DNA of 64,000 nt from Cupriavidus cauae (lineage in GTDB: Bacteria > Pseudomonadota > Gammaproteobacteria > Burkholderiales > Burkholderiaceae): contig NZ_VWRN01000015.1 in assembly GCF_008632125.1 (NCBI RefSeq), positions 62,001 to 126,000 of the forward strand. Reading direction: 5' to 3'. The stretch's first letter is position 1. Each line of letters starts with the position of its first letter. The notes under the pieces are model-generated. The model did no database searches, had not been told where the DNA came from, and worked only from the letters and a program-made list of their open reading frames with translations. Positions 8,908-17,788 of the stretch are shown piece by piece. A program made the position numbers and the translations under genes.

Positions 8908-9882
8908 ATGAATCAAGTACTGGGCATCGACGAGATCGTCTACGGCGCCGACGATTTCGACGCCTGCCGCGGCTTCTTCAACGATTGGGGTTTGACCCTG
9001 AAGCGCGACGACGCGCAAGGGCTGGACTTCGAGACGATGAACGGCTGCCGCGTGCTGGTGCGTCGCATCGGCGATCCCGCGCTGCCGCCGGCCATCGAGG
9101 CCGGCCCGACGCTGCGCGAGGTGGTCTGGGGCGTCGACACGCGTGCCGCGCTGGACCGCATCGCCGAAGCGATCGCCGGCGAAGCGGGCTTCGTCCGCCA
9201 GGGCAGCGGTGACGAGGCGCGCATCGGTTGCACCGATCCCAACGGCCTGGCCGTGCGCTTCCAGGTCACCCGCAAGCGCGACATCGAAGTCGAATGCGCG
9301 GCGATGAACACCTGGAGCGCGAAGCCGCGCGTGAACCAGCGTGGGCCGATCTACGAGCGTGCCACGCCGATCGAGGTCGGCCACGTGGTGTTCTTCGTCA
9401 AGGATGTCGAGGCCACCGAGCGCTTCTACACCGAGAAATTCGGCTTCGTCGCATCGGACCGCTATCCGGGCCGCGGCGCCTTCCTGCGCTGCGCCGACGA
9501 GGGCGGCCACCACGACCTGTTCCTGCTGCAGTTGCCGCAGCCCAGGAGCGGGCTGAACCATGTCGCGTTCACCGTGCGCGATATCCACGAGGTGTTCGGC
9601 GGCGGCATGCACATGTCGCGCACCGGCTGGGAGACGCAGCTCGGCCCGGGCCGCCATCCGATCTCGTCGGCCTACTTCTGGTACTTCAAGAATCCGGCCG
9701 GCGGCCTGATCGAGTACTACGCCGACGAGGACCACCTCGACGCCCACTGGGAGCCGCGCGAGTTCGAGCCGGGCCCGACGATGTTCGCCGAATGGGCCAT
9801 CGAGGGCGGCATCGACGGCAATACCCGCCGCCAGAAGAATGCAGGCGGCCCGGAAGGGAAATTCCTGACCGAGAAACGTTGA
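8908..9882 (+). CDS. Two-domain VOC/glyoxalase family protein
   Basis: A 324-aa protein with two vicinal-oxygen-chelate modules. A short degenerate one covers about residues 5-115 and a better-preserved one about 150-290 (EVGHVVFFVKDVEATERFY, HVAFTVRDIHE, EYYADEDHLD). The architecture resembles extradiol ring-cleavage dioxygenases of the 2,3-dihydroxybiphenyl/catechol type. It lies just after the aldehyde dehydrogenase gene. A ring-cleavage or lyase step on the oxygenase product is plausible but not proven. Confidence 0.82.
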   Translation: MNQVLGIDEIVYGADDFDACRGFFNDWGLTLKRDDAQGLDFETMNGCRVLVRRIGDPALPPAIEAGPTLREVVWGVDTRAALDRIAEAIAGEAGFVRQGSGDEARIGCTDPNGLAVRFQVTRKRDIEVECAAMNTWSAKPRVNQRGPIYERATPIEVGHVVFFVKDVEATERFYTEKFGFVASDRYPGRGAFLRCADEGGHHDLFLLQLPQPRSGLNHVAFTVRDIHEVFGGGMHMSRTGWETQLGPGRHPISSAYFWYFKNPAGGLIEYYADEDHLDAHWEPREFEPGPTMFAEWAIEGGIDGNTRRQKNAGGPEGKFLTEKR

Positions 9883-9889
9883 CAACCTT

Positions 9890-9914
9890 GGCGTCCCGCC
9901 TGCGCGGGAACGCC
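9890..9914. repeat. Small intergenic stem-loop (REP-like)
   Basis: GGCG-T-CCCGC-CTGC-GCGGG-AA-CGCC forms a stem-loop in the 108-bp gap before the reductase gene. A core of the TCCCGC/GCGGGA kind recurs at 61987-62000, so this may be a family of dispersed hairpins. No T-run follows, so it is not a clear intrinsic terminator. Confidence 0.5.
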
Positions 9915-9990
9915 ATGGCGGCAGTCGGGGCTTTCGCAGGCATCGTTGCCGTATCGCGCCCCGGCGCGAATCGATTCAGAAGGAAGTGTG

Positions 9991-10947
9991 ATGAGTGCCA
10001 GCCCCACCCTGACGATGCGCGTGCAGGCCATGCGCTACGAAGCCCGCGGCGTCGTCAGCATCGAACTGCAGGACCCCGCCGGGGCCGCCTTGCCGGAATT
10101 CAGCCCCGGCGCCCATATCGATCTGCATCTGGGCAATGGCCTGGTGCGCAGCTATTCGCTGTGCGGCGCGCCGGAAGCCCGGCACAGCTACACCGTTGGC
10201 GTGCTGCTCGATCGCGGCAGCCGGGGCGGCTCGCGCTACATCCACGAGCAGTTGCGCGTCGGCGCGACGCTGCCGGTCGGTGCGCCGCGCAACAACTTCG
10301 AGCTCGACGAGAGCGCCTCCCATACGGTGCTGGTCGCCGGCGGCATCGGCGTGACGCCGATCGTCTGCATGGCCCGCCGCCTGCATCAGCTCGGTCGCGC
10401 GTTCACGCTGCTCTACTGCGCGCGCTCCCGCGAGGAGGCCGCCTTCGTCGCCGAACTGCAGGCCTATGGCGACGCGGTGCGCCTGCATTTCGACGCAGAG
10501 GCCGGCGGCCCGCCCGATCTGGCCGGCATGCTGGCCGGACAGGAGCCGGGCACGCACTTCTATTGCTGCGGCCCGGGTCCGATGCTACAGGCCTTCGAGT
10601 CGGCCTGCGAGGCGCACGGCTATCCGAACGTCCATATCGAGCGCTTCGCCGCCGACCCGTCGGTGGAGGCGGTGCAGGAAGGCGAATACGCGGTGTCGCT
10701 GGCGCAATCGGGCATGGAGGTGAAGGTGCCCGCCGGCAAGTCGCTGCTCGACGCGCTGCTCGAAGCGGGCATCGCCGTCGACTACAGCTGCCGTGAAGGC
10801 GTATGCGGGTCCTGCGAGACGCGCGTGCTCGAAGGCGAGCCCGACCATCGCGACGGCGTGCTCAGCAAGGCCGAGCGCGCTGCCAACCAGTCGATGATGG
10901 TCTGCGTGTCCGGCTGCAAGGGCAAGCGGCTGGTGCTGGATCTGTAG
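9991..10947 (+). CDS. PDR/VanB-type Rieske oxygenase reductase
   Basis: A 318-aa electron-transfer protein of the phthalate dioxygenase reductase type. It has an FMN/ferredoxin-reductase barrel (about 8-105, RSYSLCG), an NAD-binding domain (GGIGVTPI near 125), and a C-terminal plant-type [2Fe-2S] domain with C-x4-C-x2-C (CREGVCGSC) and a fourth Cys in MMVCVSGC. GAAGGAAG precedes ATG 9991. It is the expected partner of the oxygenase at 605, although seven genes lie between them. Confidence 0.92.
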   Translation: MSASPTLTMRVQAMRYEARGVVSIELQDPAGAALPEFSPGAHIDLHLGNGLVRSYSLCGAPEARHSYTVGVLLDRGSRGGSRYIHEQLRVGATLPVGAPRNNFELDESASHTVLVAGGIGVTPIVCMARRLHQLGRAFTLLYCARSREEAAFVAELQAYGDAVRLHFDAEAGGPPDLAGMLAGQEPGTHFYCCGPGPMLQAFESACEAHGYPNVHIERFAADPSVEAVQEGEYAVSLAQSGMEVKVPAGKSLLDALLEAGIAVDYSCREGVCGSCETRVLEGEPDHRDGVLSKAERAANQSMMVCVSGCKGKRLVLDL

Positions 10948-11083
10948 CCGCGCCGGTAGGGCCTCTCCTCCGTGGCGCGCCGTGTCCCGCGGCGCCGCCG
11001 GTTTTGTCCCTCACCGTCCGTTCCCACGACAGGTCCGCCTCCCGACCGCGGACCGGCCACGGCAATATCAGGAAGCAAGCATC

Positions 11084-12586
11084 GTGTTGACAGAAAGACA
11101 AGAGCTGGCGCCCGCCAGTGTTCCGGGGCCGGCCACGGCCATGTTTCGCGGCGGCGCGGATGGTGAGGCCGCCGGTGTCGGCGCCGATGCGTCAGCCACG
11201 AACGGCACCAACGCCACGGCCGCCGATGCCGCGGGTGGCGTGACCCGCGGCCAGATCGTCGCCCGCATCGAGCGCCTGCCCAACAACCTGATGCACGTGA
11301 AGGCGCGATTGCTGATCGGGTTGGCAACGTTCTTCGACGGCTTCGACGTGATCGCGATCGCGGCCACGCTGCCGCTGCTGATCGCGCAGTGGTCGCTGAC
11401 GCCGGGCCAGATCGGCTTCCTGATCGCCGCGCCCTCGGTCGGGCAGCTGGTCGGCGCCCTGTTCTTCCCGTGGCTGGCCGAGCGCTATGGCCGGCTGCAC
11501 TCGATTGCCTGGAGCGCCGGCATCATCGGCCTGATGAGCATCGCCTGCGGCTTCGCGCCGTCGTTCGAGCTGTTCGCGCTGCTGCGGATCGTGCAGGGCC
11601 TGGGGCTGGGCGGCGAACTTCCGGTCGCGGCGACCTATATCAACGAGGTCACGCGCGCGCATGGCCGCGGCCGCTTCGTGCTGCTGTACGAGGTGGTGTT
11701 CCCGATCGGCCTGCTGGTGTCGAACGGGGCCGGTGCCTGGCTGGTGCCGCGCTACGGCTGGGAGGTGATGTACTTCATCGGCGGCGTGCCGATCGTGCTG
11801 TTCTTCGTGCTGCGCAAGATCATCCCCGAGTCGCCGCGCTGGCTGGCCGAGAAGAATCGCATGGCCGAGGCGGACCGCGCGGTGCGCGCCTTCGAATCGC
11901 ATGCGCGCACGCCGTTGCCGCCGGTGTGCGATGTCGCGTCGTTCGATGCGATGGCGGCCAGGCATCCGAAGCGGCGCGTGCGCGATCTGCTCAGCGGTGC
12001 CTACCGGGGCCGCACGCTGGCGGTGTGGATGCTGTGGGCGACTTGCGGCTTCATCCAGTACGGTCTTTCGACGTGGCTGCCGACGATCTACAAGACCGTC
12101 TATCACGCGCCGCTGCAGCTGGCGCTGAACCTGGCGGCGGGGGCTTCGGTGCTGGGCGTGGTCGGTTCGCTGGTCTGCGCGATGGTGGTCGACAAGGTCG
12201 GCCGCAAGCCGGTGATCAACGTGTCGTTCGTGCTGTGCGCGCTGTCGCTGGCGCTGGCCGGGCTGCTGCATGCGCAGTCGGTCTATGTCGTGGCGACCCT
12301 GTGCGCGTTCGCGATGGGCTTCCTCGCCAGCGGCTTCATCACCGCCTATGTCTATACGCCGGAGCTGTACCCGACGAGCGTGCGGGCGATGGGCTGCGGG
12401 TTCGGCGGCGCCTGGCTGAAGATCGCGGCGATCTTCGCGCCGACGCTGATCGCCGGCACCATCGGCAGCGGCGACCTGAGCAGCGCCTTCTATGCCCTGG
12501 CCCTGGTACCGTTCGCGGCAGCGCTGACGGTGCACTGGCTCGGCATCGAGACCAAGGGCAAGGTGCTGGAGCAGCTTGAGGCCTGA
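11084..12586 (+). CDS. MFS transporter, aromatic acid:H+ symporter (AAHS) type
   Basis: About 500 aa with twelve predicted membrane helices. The DGFD motif in helix 1 (FFDGFDVIAI) and the PESPRWL motif after helix 6 are typical of AAHS carriers such as PcaK/BenK. A GTG at 11084 with GGAAG 8 nt upstream is preferred, giving a 60-residue Ala/Thr/Gly-rich N-terminal extension. ATG 11141 is an alternative. It probably imports the substrate of the preceding pathway. Confidence 0.88.
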   Translation: MLTERQELAPASVPGPATAMFRGGADGEAAGVGADASATNGTNATAADAAGGVTRGQIVARIERLPNNLMHVKARLLIGLATFFDGFDVIAIAATLPLLIAQWSLTPGQIGFLIAAPSVGQLVGALFFPWLAERYGRLHSIAWSAGIIGLMSIACGFAPSFELFALLRIVQGLGLGGELPVAATYINEVTRAHGRGRFVLLYEVVFPIGLLVSNGAGAWLVPRYGWEVMYFIGGVPIVLFFVLRKIIPESPRWLAEKNRMAEADRAVRAFESHARTPLPPVCDVASFDAMAARHPKRRVRDLLSGAYRGRTLAVWMLWATCGFIQYGLSTWLPTIYKTVYHAPLQLALNLAAGASVLGVVGSLVCAMVVDKVGRKPVINVSFVLCALSLALAGLLHAQSVYVVATLCAFAMGFLASGFITAYVYTPELYPTSVRAMGCGFGGAWLKIAAIFAPTLIAGTIGSGDLSSAFYALALVPFAAALTVHWLGIETKGKVLEQLEA

Positions 12587-12646
12587 GTCGTGCGCGGGAA
12601 CTGCGACCGAAAGACACCAGGCCGCCATCGCGACCTCGTTTGTCCC

Positions 12647-13210
12647 TCAGCTGGCCTTCCTTGGCCGGGTGCCGGGCTCCACCCCGGGACCCATCACGCA
12701 TTGCGCGTGCAGTTTCCGCAGCGCCCGATACAGCGCCTCACGCTCGCCGGTGTCCAGCAATCGCAGTACCGCGGCCTGGTGGCGCCGCGCCAGCGGGATG
12801 GCCTGGTCGTGCAGCGCCATGCCCGCGCGCGTGATACTGCAAAACAGCTTCTTGCGCGGCGTATTGCCCGCGGAGGTCAGCTTTACCAGCCCCCGCTGTT
12901 CCAGCAGGCGCAGCGTACGGCTGACGAGGGCCTTGTCCGAGGTCGACTGCACGACCAGTTCGGCGAATGGCAGCTCCCCCGCATGCGCCAGCAACGCCAG
13001 CAGCCGCCATTCCGGCACGGTCAGATCGAATTGCTCGGCGTAGGGCTGGGTCACGGTCCGCCGCAGCGCATTGACCAGCTGACTCAGCATCGTGGTCAGG
13101 AAATCGTCGACCGTCAGGCCGGTTCCCTGTTCATCGAGCCCGGTCCAGGGCGTGCGCGCTTCGCGTGTTCCGGCGACGCCCTGGCGGCTGACCTCTGCAG
13201 ATGTCTTCAT
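12647..13210 (-). CDS. MarR family transcriptional regulator
   Basis: A 187-aa MarR-type winged-helix protein. The recognition region contains FAELVVQSTSDKALVSRTL and the wing RKKLFCSI. It is convergent with the MFS gene and divergent from the second IclR gene, across a 217-bp gap. It probably responds to an aromatic acid or CoA thioester and controls one of its neighbours. Start ATG at 13210 is chosen from the family N-terminus; longer versions would read into the divergent control region. Confidence 0.85.
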   Translation of the reverse strand: MKTSAEVSRQGVAGTREARTPWTGLDEQGTGLTVDDFLTTMLSQLVNALRRTVTQPYAEQFDLTVPEWRLLALLAHAGELPFAELVVQSTSDKALVSRTLRLLEQRGLVKLTSAGNTPRKKLFCSITRAGMALHDQAIPLARRHQAAVLRLLDTGEREALYRALRKLHAQCVMGPGVEPGTRPRKAS

Positions 13211-13427
13211 CGTATCGGCCTGGATCCAAGGGGAAGGGGGGCGATTGTCGCACAGGGATCGGCGGCGACAGATCGGATGCGGCGCGGGGAAGGCAGCGAT
13301 TCTGAAGTCGCGCGCCATTCCATAAAGGAAGACGGCACCGATCGGTGCTTTCCGTTCCCGGCGCCGGCGTGTTATATGAGTGTCGATTATCTGGATGGAA
13401 TGCACTCCGAGAATTCGAGAACCGATC

Positions 13428-14258
13428 ATGAACAACGCTTCCCTGCCCGACGATTCCCAGGAACGGTACATCGTGCCCGGCCTGGAGCGCGGCCTGCGGC
13501 TGCTCGGCGAGTTCAGCCGCACCGACCGCACGCTGTCGGCGGCCGAACTGGCCCGGCGCCTGCAGATTCCGCGCTCGACCGTATTCCGCCTGCTGGCGAC
13601 GCTGGAGATGATGGGCTTCGTCGAGCGCACCGACGGCGGGCGCGAATTCAAGCTCGGCATGGCCGTGTTGCGGCTGGGCTTCGAGTACCTGGCCTCGCTG
13701 GAGCTGACCGAACTGGGCCGGCCGCTTCTGGAGCGGCTGCGCGACGACATCCAGCTGCCCTGCAATCTGGTGGTGCGCGACGGCCGCTCGATCGTCTATG
13801 TCGCCAAGTCGGTGGCGCCGACGCCGTTCGCCAGCACCGTCAATGTCGGCACGCGGCTGCCGGCGCACGCCACCGTGCTGGGACGCGTGCTGCTCGAGGA
13901 CCTGACGATGGCCGAGTTGCGCCAGCTCTATCCGGAGCCGCAGCTCGAAGTGTTCTCCGACAGCACGCCGAGGACGGTCGAGGAACTGTTCGACATGGTG
14001 CAACGGGACCGCGAGCGCGGCTATGTGCTGCAGGAAGGCTTCTTCGAGGCCAGCATTTCGAGCATCGCGGCGCCGGTGCGCGATCGCAGCGGCAAGGTGG
14101 TCGCGGCGATGGGCGTGACCATCCCGGCGGCGAAGATCGATCCGAACAAGCTGGATACGCTGGTCGAGAAGGTACGTGGCGCGGCCCTCGAACTGTCGCG
14201 CCTGCTCGACTATCGGCCCCAGGACGAGGGCAAGGTGGTGCCGCTGCATCGCGGCTAG
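13428..14258 (+). CDS. IclR family transcriptional regulator (copy 2)
   Basis: A 276-aa IclR regulator, nearly a twin of the one at 3163: the HTH (LSAAELARRLQIPRSTVFRLL) and most of the effector domain are the same. The two differ mainly at the N-terminus, around residues 100-105 and at the C-terminus. It heads a small unit with the Bug receptor gene. The two copies flank the catabolic cluster and could bind the same operators. Confidence 0.9.
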   Translation: MNNASLPDDSQERYIVPGLERGLRLLGEFSRTDRTLSAAELARRLQIPRSTVFRLLATLEMMGFVERTDGGREFKLGMAVLRLGFEYLASLELTELGRPLLERLRDDIQLPCNLVVRDGRSIVYVAKSVAPTPFASTVNVGTRLPAHATVLGRVLLEDLTMAELRQLYPEPQLEVFSDSTPRTVEELFDMVQRDRERGYVLQEGFFEASISSIAAPVRDRSGKVVAAMGVTIPAAKIDPNKLDTLVEKVRGAALELSRLLDYRPQDEGKVVPLHRG

Positions 14259-14307
14259 CCGCCAACTGGAAAGGGCGGCCGGCCGGCCGCGGACACGGGA
14301 GAGCACG

Positions 14308-15294
14308 ATGAAACGGCGCATGCCCTTTGCCACAACCCTTGCCCTGGCGGCCGCCGTCGCGGCCGGCACGCCGTCGGCCCACGCGGCCACCGCCTGCGCC
14401 ACGACACGTATCGTAGTGCCGTTCCCCGCGGGCGGCCCCGCCGATCTGCTGGCGCGCACGCTGGCGCACGGCATGCAGCGCGGGCAGGGCCGCACCGTGA
14501 TCGTCGACAACAAGCCCGGCGCGAACGGCAACATCGGCATCGACGCGGTGCGGCGCGCGGCCGGCGATGGTTGTACGGTGCTGATCGCGCCGGCCGGCAA
14601 TCTGACCATCTATCCGACGCTGATGCCGCAGCTGCCCTATCGCGTCGAGCGCGACTTCCGCCCGGTGTCGCTGCTGGCGAGTTCGCCGAATGTGCTGGCG
14701 GTCCATCCGTCGGTCAAGGCGACGTCGGTGGCCGAACTGGTGGCGCTGGCGCGCACCGCCGAACGTGAAGGCAACCCGCTCGGCTATGCCAGCCCGGGCG
14801 TTGGCAGCGGCCTGCATCTGGCCGGTGAACTGTTCCGACAGAAGGCCGGCGTGGCGCTGCTGCATGTCCCGTACAAGGGCACGACCCAGGCGCTGAACGA
14901 TGTGGTCGGCGGCCAGGTGCCGATCCTGCTCGGCACGCTTCCCACACTGGCGCCGTTCATCCAGTCCGGGGCGCTGCGCGCGATCGCCGTGACGCAGGCC
15001 AAACGCTCGCCGGCCGCGCCGAATATCCCTTCGATGGCCGAGCAGGGCATGGCTGGCATCGAGGTCAGCTCGTGGTACGCGATGCTGGCACCGCGCGCGA
15101 CGCCGGCCGAGACGGTCGTGCAGTTGCACGAGGCGGTGCGGGCCGTGCTGGCGACACCGGCAGTCCGGGCGGACCTGCAGCGCCAGGGCATGGAGCCGCA
15201 GGCCGACACGCCGGAGGCGCTGGCCACGCGTATCCGCGAAGAAACCGCGAGCTGGGCCGAGCTGATCCGCGCCAACGGCATCAAGGCGGAATAG
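14308..15294 (+). CDS. Bug-family tripartite tricarboxylate-type substrate-binding protein
   Basis: A 328-aa periplasmic receptor. A signal peptide with cut after SAHA (about residue 26) is followed by the Bug fold (IVVPFPAGGPADLLAR, DNKPGANGNIG, VPYKGTTQALNDVVGGQ). Internal Cys codons near the mature N-terminus may form a disulfide. CGGGAGAG precedes ATG 14308. No TctAB membrane genes are nearby, as is usual for these expanded receptor families. It probably binds a carboxylate linked to the cluster. Confidence 0.9.
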   Translation: MKRRMPFATTLALAAAVAAGTPSAHAATACATTRIVVPFPAGGPADLLARTLAHGMQRGQGRTVIVDNKPGANGNIGIDAVRRAAGDGCTVLIAPAGNLTIYPTLMPQLPYRVERDFRPVSLLASSPNVLAVHPSVKATSVAELVALARTAEREGNPLGYASPGVGSGLHLAGELFRQKAGVALLHVPYKGTTQALNDVVGGQVPILLGTLPTLAPFIQSGALRAIAVTQAKRSPAAPNIPSMAEQGMAGIEVSSWYAMLAPRATPAETVVQLHEAVRAVLATPAVRADLQRQGMEPQADTPEALATRIREETASWAELIRANGIKAE

Positions 15295-15319
15295 CGCTCC
15301 GGCGCGGCGTCGCGGCGCC

Positions 15320-16159
15320 TCAGCTCGTCTGCTCGGGCTCCCGGTCGCGCGGGCGTACCACCAGCGAACGGCGCGGCAATTCCGAATCGAGCACCAGGCG
15401 CCCGTGCACGCGCCCGTTCATCCGCGTGATGTGGCGCGTGCAGTCCTGCATATGCGCGGCCATCAGCTTGCGCACCTGCTCGGCATCGCGCGCGCGGGCC
15501 GCGGCGACGATCTTCTTGTGGAAGCGGACGTTGGATGCGCCGAACTTCTCGTGCTCGCAGGCCGGCGTGTCGTTGCCGAACACCACCAGCTGCCGCAGCA
15601 TCTCGTTGATCAGCTCGCAGCAGAACCGCAGCATCGGATTCGGATTGGCCGCGGCCAGGATGTCGTGGAAGCTCAGGTCCTCCTGGCGCTGGTCCAGCGG
15701 CGCCGCCGCCGAGGCCGAGGTGGGGTCGCACAGGTCGATCGTATGTTCGAGCGCGCGGAAGTCGTCCTCGGTCAGATGCGGCACCGCGCCGGCGGCCAGC
15801 TCCGGCTCCAGCAGCCGGCGCACCGTATAGACGTCGGCAATGCCGACGTCCTTGAAGAACAGGTAGTTCTGCATCAGCTGGAAGGTGCGGTCCAGCGGCA
15901 CCTCGACGATGGTGCCGCCGCCGGCCGGGCCGGTGCTGACGCTGATCAGCCCCTGCACCTCGAGCGACTTCAGCGCTTCGCGGATCGTGCTCTTGCTGAC
16001 GCCGAAGGTCTGCTGCAGCTTGATTTCCTGCGGCAGCTTGTCGCCGGGCTTCAGATCGCGCTCGGTGATCAGGCGCTTCAGTTCCTCCGCCACCAGGTCG
16101 GCGCGCTTCTGCTTGCGGATCGCCAGAGCCGGCGCCTTCGCGCCGCGGAACGTCACCAT
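15320..16159 (-). CDS. GntR family regulator, FCD (FadR-type) subgroup
   Basis: A 279-aa regulator. The winged HTH covers about 15-80 (LPQEIKLQQTFGVSKSTIREAL), followed by an FCD all-helical ligand domain with His/Asp metal-site residues (DLSFHDIL, NVRFHKKIV, AAHMQD). ATG 16159 has a strong AAGGAAGGA site; ATG 16189 is an in-frame alternative. It is divergent from the liv-type transporter operon and the likely ligand of the palindrome at 16368. Typical ligands are small carboxylates or amino acids. Confidence 0.9.
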   Translation of the reverse strand: MVTFRGAKAPALAIRKQKRADLVAEELKRLITERDLKPGDKLPQEIKLQQTFGVSKSTIREALKSLEVQGLISVSTGPAGGGTIVEVPLDRTFQLMQNYLFFKDVGIADVYTVRRLLEPELAAGAVPHLTEDDFRALEHTIDLCDPTSASAAAPLDQRQEDLSFHDILAAANPNPMLRFCCELINEMLRQLVVFGNDTPACEHEKFGASNVRFHKKIVAAARARDAEQVRKLMAAHMQDCTRHITRMNGRVHGRLVLDSELPRRSLVVRPRDREPEQTS

Positions 16160-16325
16160 GGATTGTCCTTCCTTTCGTTTGATCGCCATGCCGGTGCGGC
16201 ATGCGCCTTGCCGGCCCACGGCGCGCTGCAACGGTCCTGCCGCGGTCCGTCGCGGTGCGCGCGGCACCGCCATCGCGCATCGGGATCGCGTCCCTGGGCG
16301 CAGGTAAACCCTGACCGGCGCTTCA

Positions 16326-16355
16326 TTGACAGTCCCGCAAACCGGCTCCTATGAT
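16326..16355 (+). promoter_or_regulatory. Sigma70-type promoter of the ABC transporter operon
   Basis: TTGACA (16326-16331), an 18-bp spacer and TATGAT (16350-16355) form the best housekeeping promoter in the window. Transcription would begin near 16362, just before the palindrome at 16368. It lies in the 321-bp gap between the gntR-type gene (start 16159) and the receptor gene (start 16481), which holds no other gene. Confidence 0.65.
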
Positions 16356-16367
16356 GCCTTCAACCAG

Positions 16368-16381
16368 TTTATACGTATAAA
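16368..16381. promoter_or_regulatory. 14-bp palindromic operator, probably GntR/FCD
   Basis: TTTATACGTATAAA is a perfect palindrome right after the predicted transcription start of the transporter operon. The size, AT-richness and position fit an operator for the divergent FCD-type regulator, whose relatives bind short TATAC/GTATA-like palindromes. Bound protein would block the promoter. Confidence 0.6.
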
Positions 16382-16480
16382 TAGAATAAACGGGTTCGAT
16401 TCTTGCTGTAGCGCTGTTGCGATCCTGTCGCGTGCCGGACCTTCCCTTTCGATGGACCCCACAGATCCAAGGAGTGAGCT

Positions 16481-17683
16481 TTGAATCGTCGTGACGTGCT
16501 CAAACTCGGCGCGCTGGCCGCCGTCCCCGCCTCCCTGCTGCGCGCCGGTGCCGTGCTGGCCGCCGACGATGCGATCGAACTCGGTTGCCCGGTGCCGATG
16601 TCCGGCCCGTTCGCCGCCAACGGCAAGTTCGCCGACCTCGGCATGAAGCTGATCGTCGAGCAGTACGGCAAGGTGCTCGGCAAGTCGTTGCGCTACAGCG
16701 TGCTCGATACCGAAGGCAAGCCCGCCACCGCGGTGCGCAAGGTGCAGGAACTGGCGCAGCAGAAGAGCGCGCGCTACTTCGCCGGCGGCATCCTGTCGTC
16801 GGAATCGCTGGCGATGGGCAAGGAGGCCGAGAAGTTCGGCGGGGTGTTCGTCACCACCGCCGGCGCGGACGAGATCACCGGCAAGGACTGCAACCGCGCG
16901 ACCTTCCGCTGGTCGGTGCCGACCTACGGCGCGATCGAGCGCACCGTGCGGCCGCTGATCGAGTCGATGCCCAAGGCCAAGCGCTGGTACACCATCACGC
17001 CGCAATACGTGTTCGGCGAGGGCCTGCTGTCCGCCGCGAAGAACATCTTCAAGGAAAAGGGCATCGAGCACGTGGGCAACAGCTACCACGCGCTCAACGA
17101 GAAGGAATTCAGCGGCTATCTGACCAACGCGATCGCCGCCAAGCCCGACGTGCTGCTGATCCTGAACTTCGGCTCGCAATCGGCCGACACGCTGCGCCAG
17201 GCGGTCAGCTTCGGCATGAAGAAGAACACGACGATCCTGCTGGCCTGGGCCTCGGGGCTCGAGCAGTTCGAATCGCTGGGCGCGGACCTGTGCGATGGCG
17301 TCTATTTCGGCGCGCAGTACTGGCACGGCGTCGATACGCCGCTGAACCGCGATCTGGTGCAGCGCTGCAAGGCCACGTTCAAGTCCAATCCGAACTACAG
17401 CCTGGCCGGCTCCTATATCTGTACCAAGCTGATGCTGGACGCGATGGTCAAGGCGGGCAGCGCAGATCCGAAGGCCGTGATCGCGGCGATGGAAGGGCTC
17501 AAGTACGAGGGGCTGACCGGCCCCGAGGAAATCCGCGCGGCCGACCACCAGGTGCTGAAGAACTACTACCTGCTCAAGGGCAAGGCCAAGGCCAGGATGA
17601 AGGACAAGGACGACTATGCCGACGTGATCAGCGTCGGCAAGGCCTTCCTGCCGCCCGAGCAGACCCAGTGCAAGATGGCGTAA
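16481..17683 (+). CDS. Branched-chain amino acid-type ABC receptor with Tat-like signal
   Basis: A 400-aa periplasmic binding protein of the LivK/urea/amide type. The N-terminus NRRDVLKLGALAA is a twin-arginine-like signal ending near AVLA-A. A two-lobed type I fold follows (LGCPVPMSGPFAANG, FVTTAGADEITG). The start is TTG 16481, with AAGGAG 6 nt upstream; no ATG suits. It delivers the substrate to the permeases encoded just downstream. Neighbouring hydrolases suggest an amide or carbamoyl compound rather than leucine. Confidence 0.88.
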   Translation: MNRRDVLKLGALAAVPASLLRAGAVLAADDAIELGCPVPMSGPFAANGKFADLGMKLIVEQYGKVLGKSLRYSVLDTEGKPATAVRKVQELAQQKSARYFAGGILSSESLAMGKEAEKFGGVFVTTAGADEITGKDCNRATFRWSVPTYGAIERTVRPLIESMPKAKRWYTITPQYVFGEGLLSAAKNIFKEKGIEHVGNSYHALNEKEFSGYLTNAIAAKPDVLLILNFGSQSADTLRQAVSFGMKKNTTILLAWASGLEQFESLGADLCDGVYFGAQYWHGVDTPLNRDLVQRCKATFKSNPNYSLAGSYICTKLMLDAMVKAGSADPKAVIAAMEGLKYEGLTGPEEIRAADHQVLKNYYLLKGKAKARMKDKDDYADVISVGKAFLPPEQTQCKMA

Positions 17684-17726
17684 GCCTCTGCCACCGGGTT
17701 GTCTCCTCTCGACGACCGCTCCCCAA

Positions 17727-17751
17727 CCCTCTCCCCTTGATCGGGAGAGGG
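17727..17751. repeat. Stem-loop between receptor and permease genes
   Basis: CCCTCTCC, 9 nt, GGAGAGGG. This common type of intergenic hairpin lies 43 bp after the receptor gene and has no T-run. In transporter operons such a structure often protects the receptor message and lowers expression of the permease part. That role is inferred. Confidence 0.55.
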
Positions 17752-17788
17752 TGCCCGCCAACGCGATAGCCAAAGCGAAAAGCGCTTC

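Noticed and set aside
15301-15319. Terminator between the Bug and GntR genes
   Set aside because: GGCGC/GCGCC is a five-base stem without T-run, too weak to call in DNA of this GC content.
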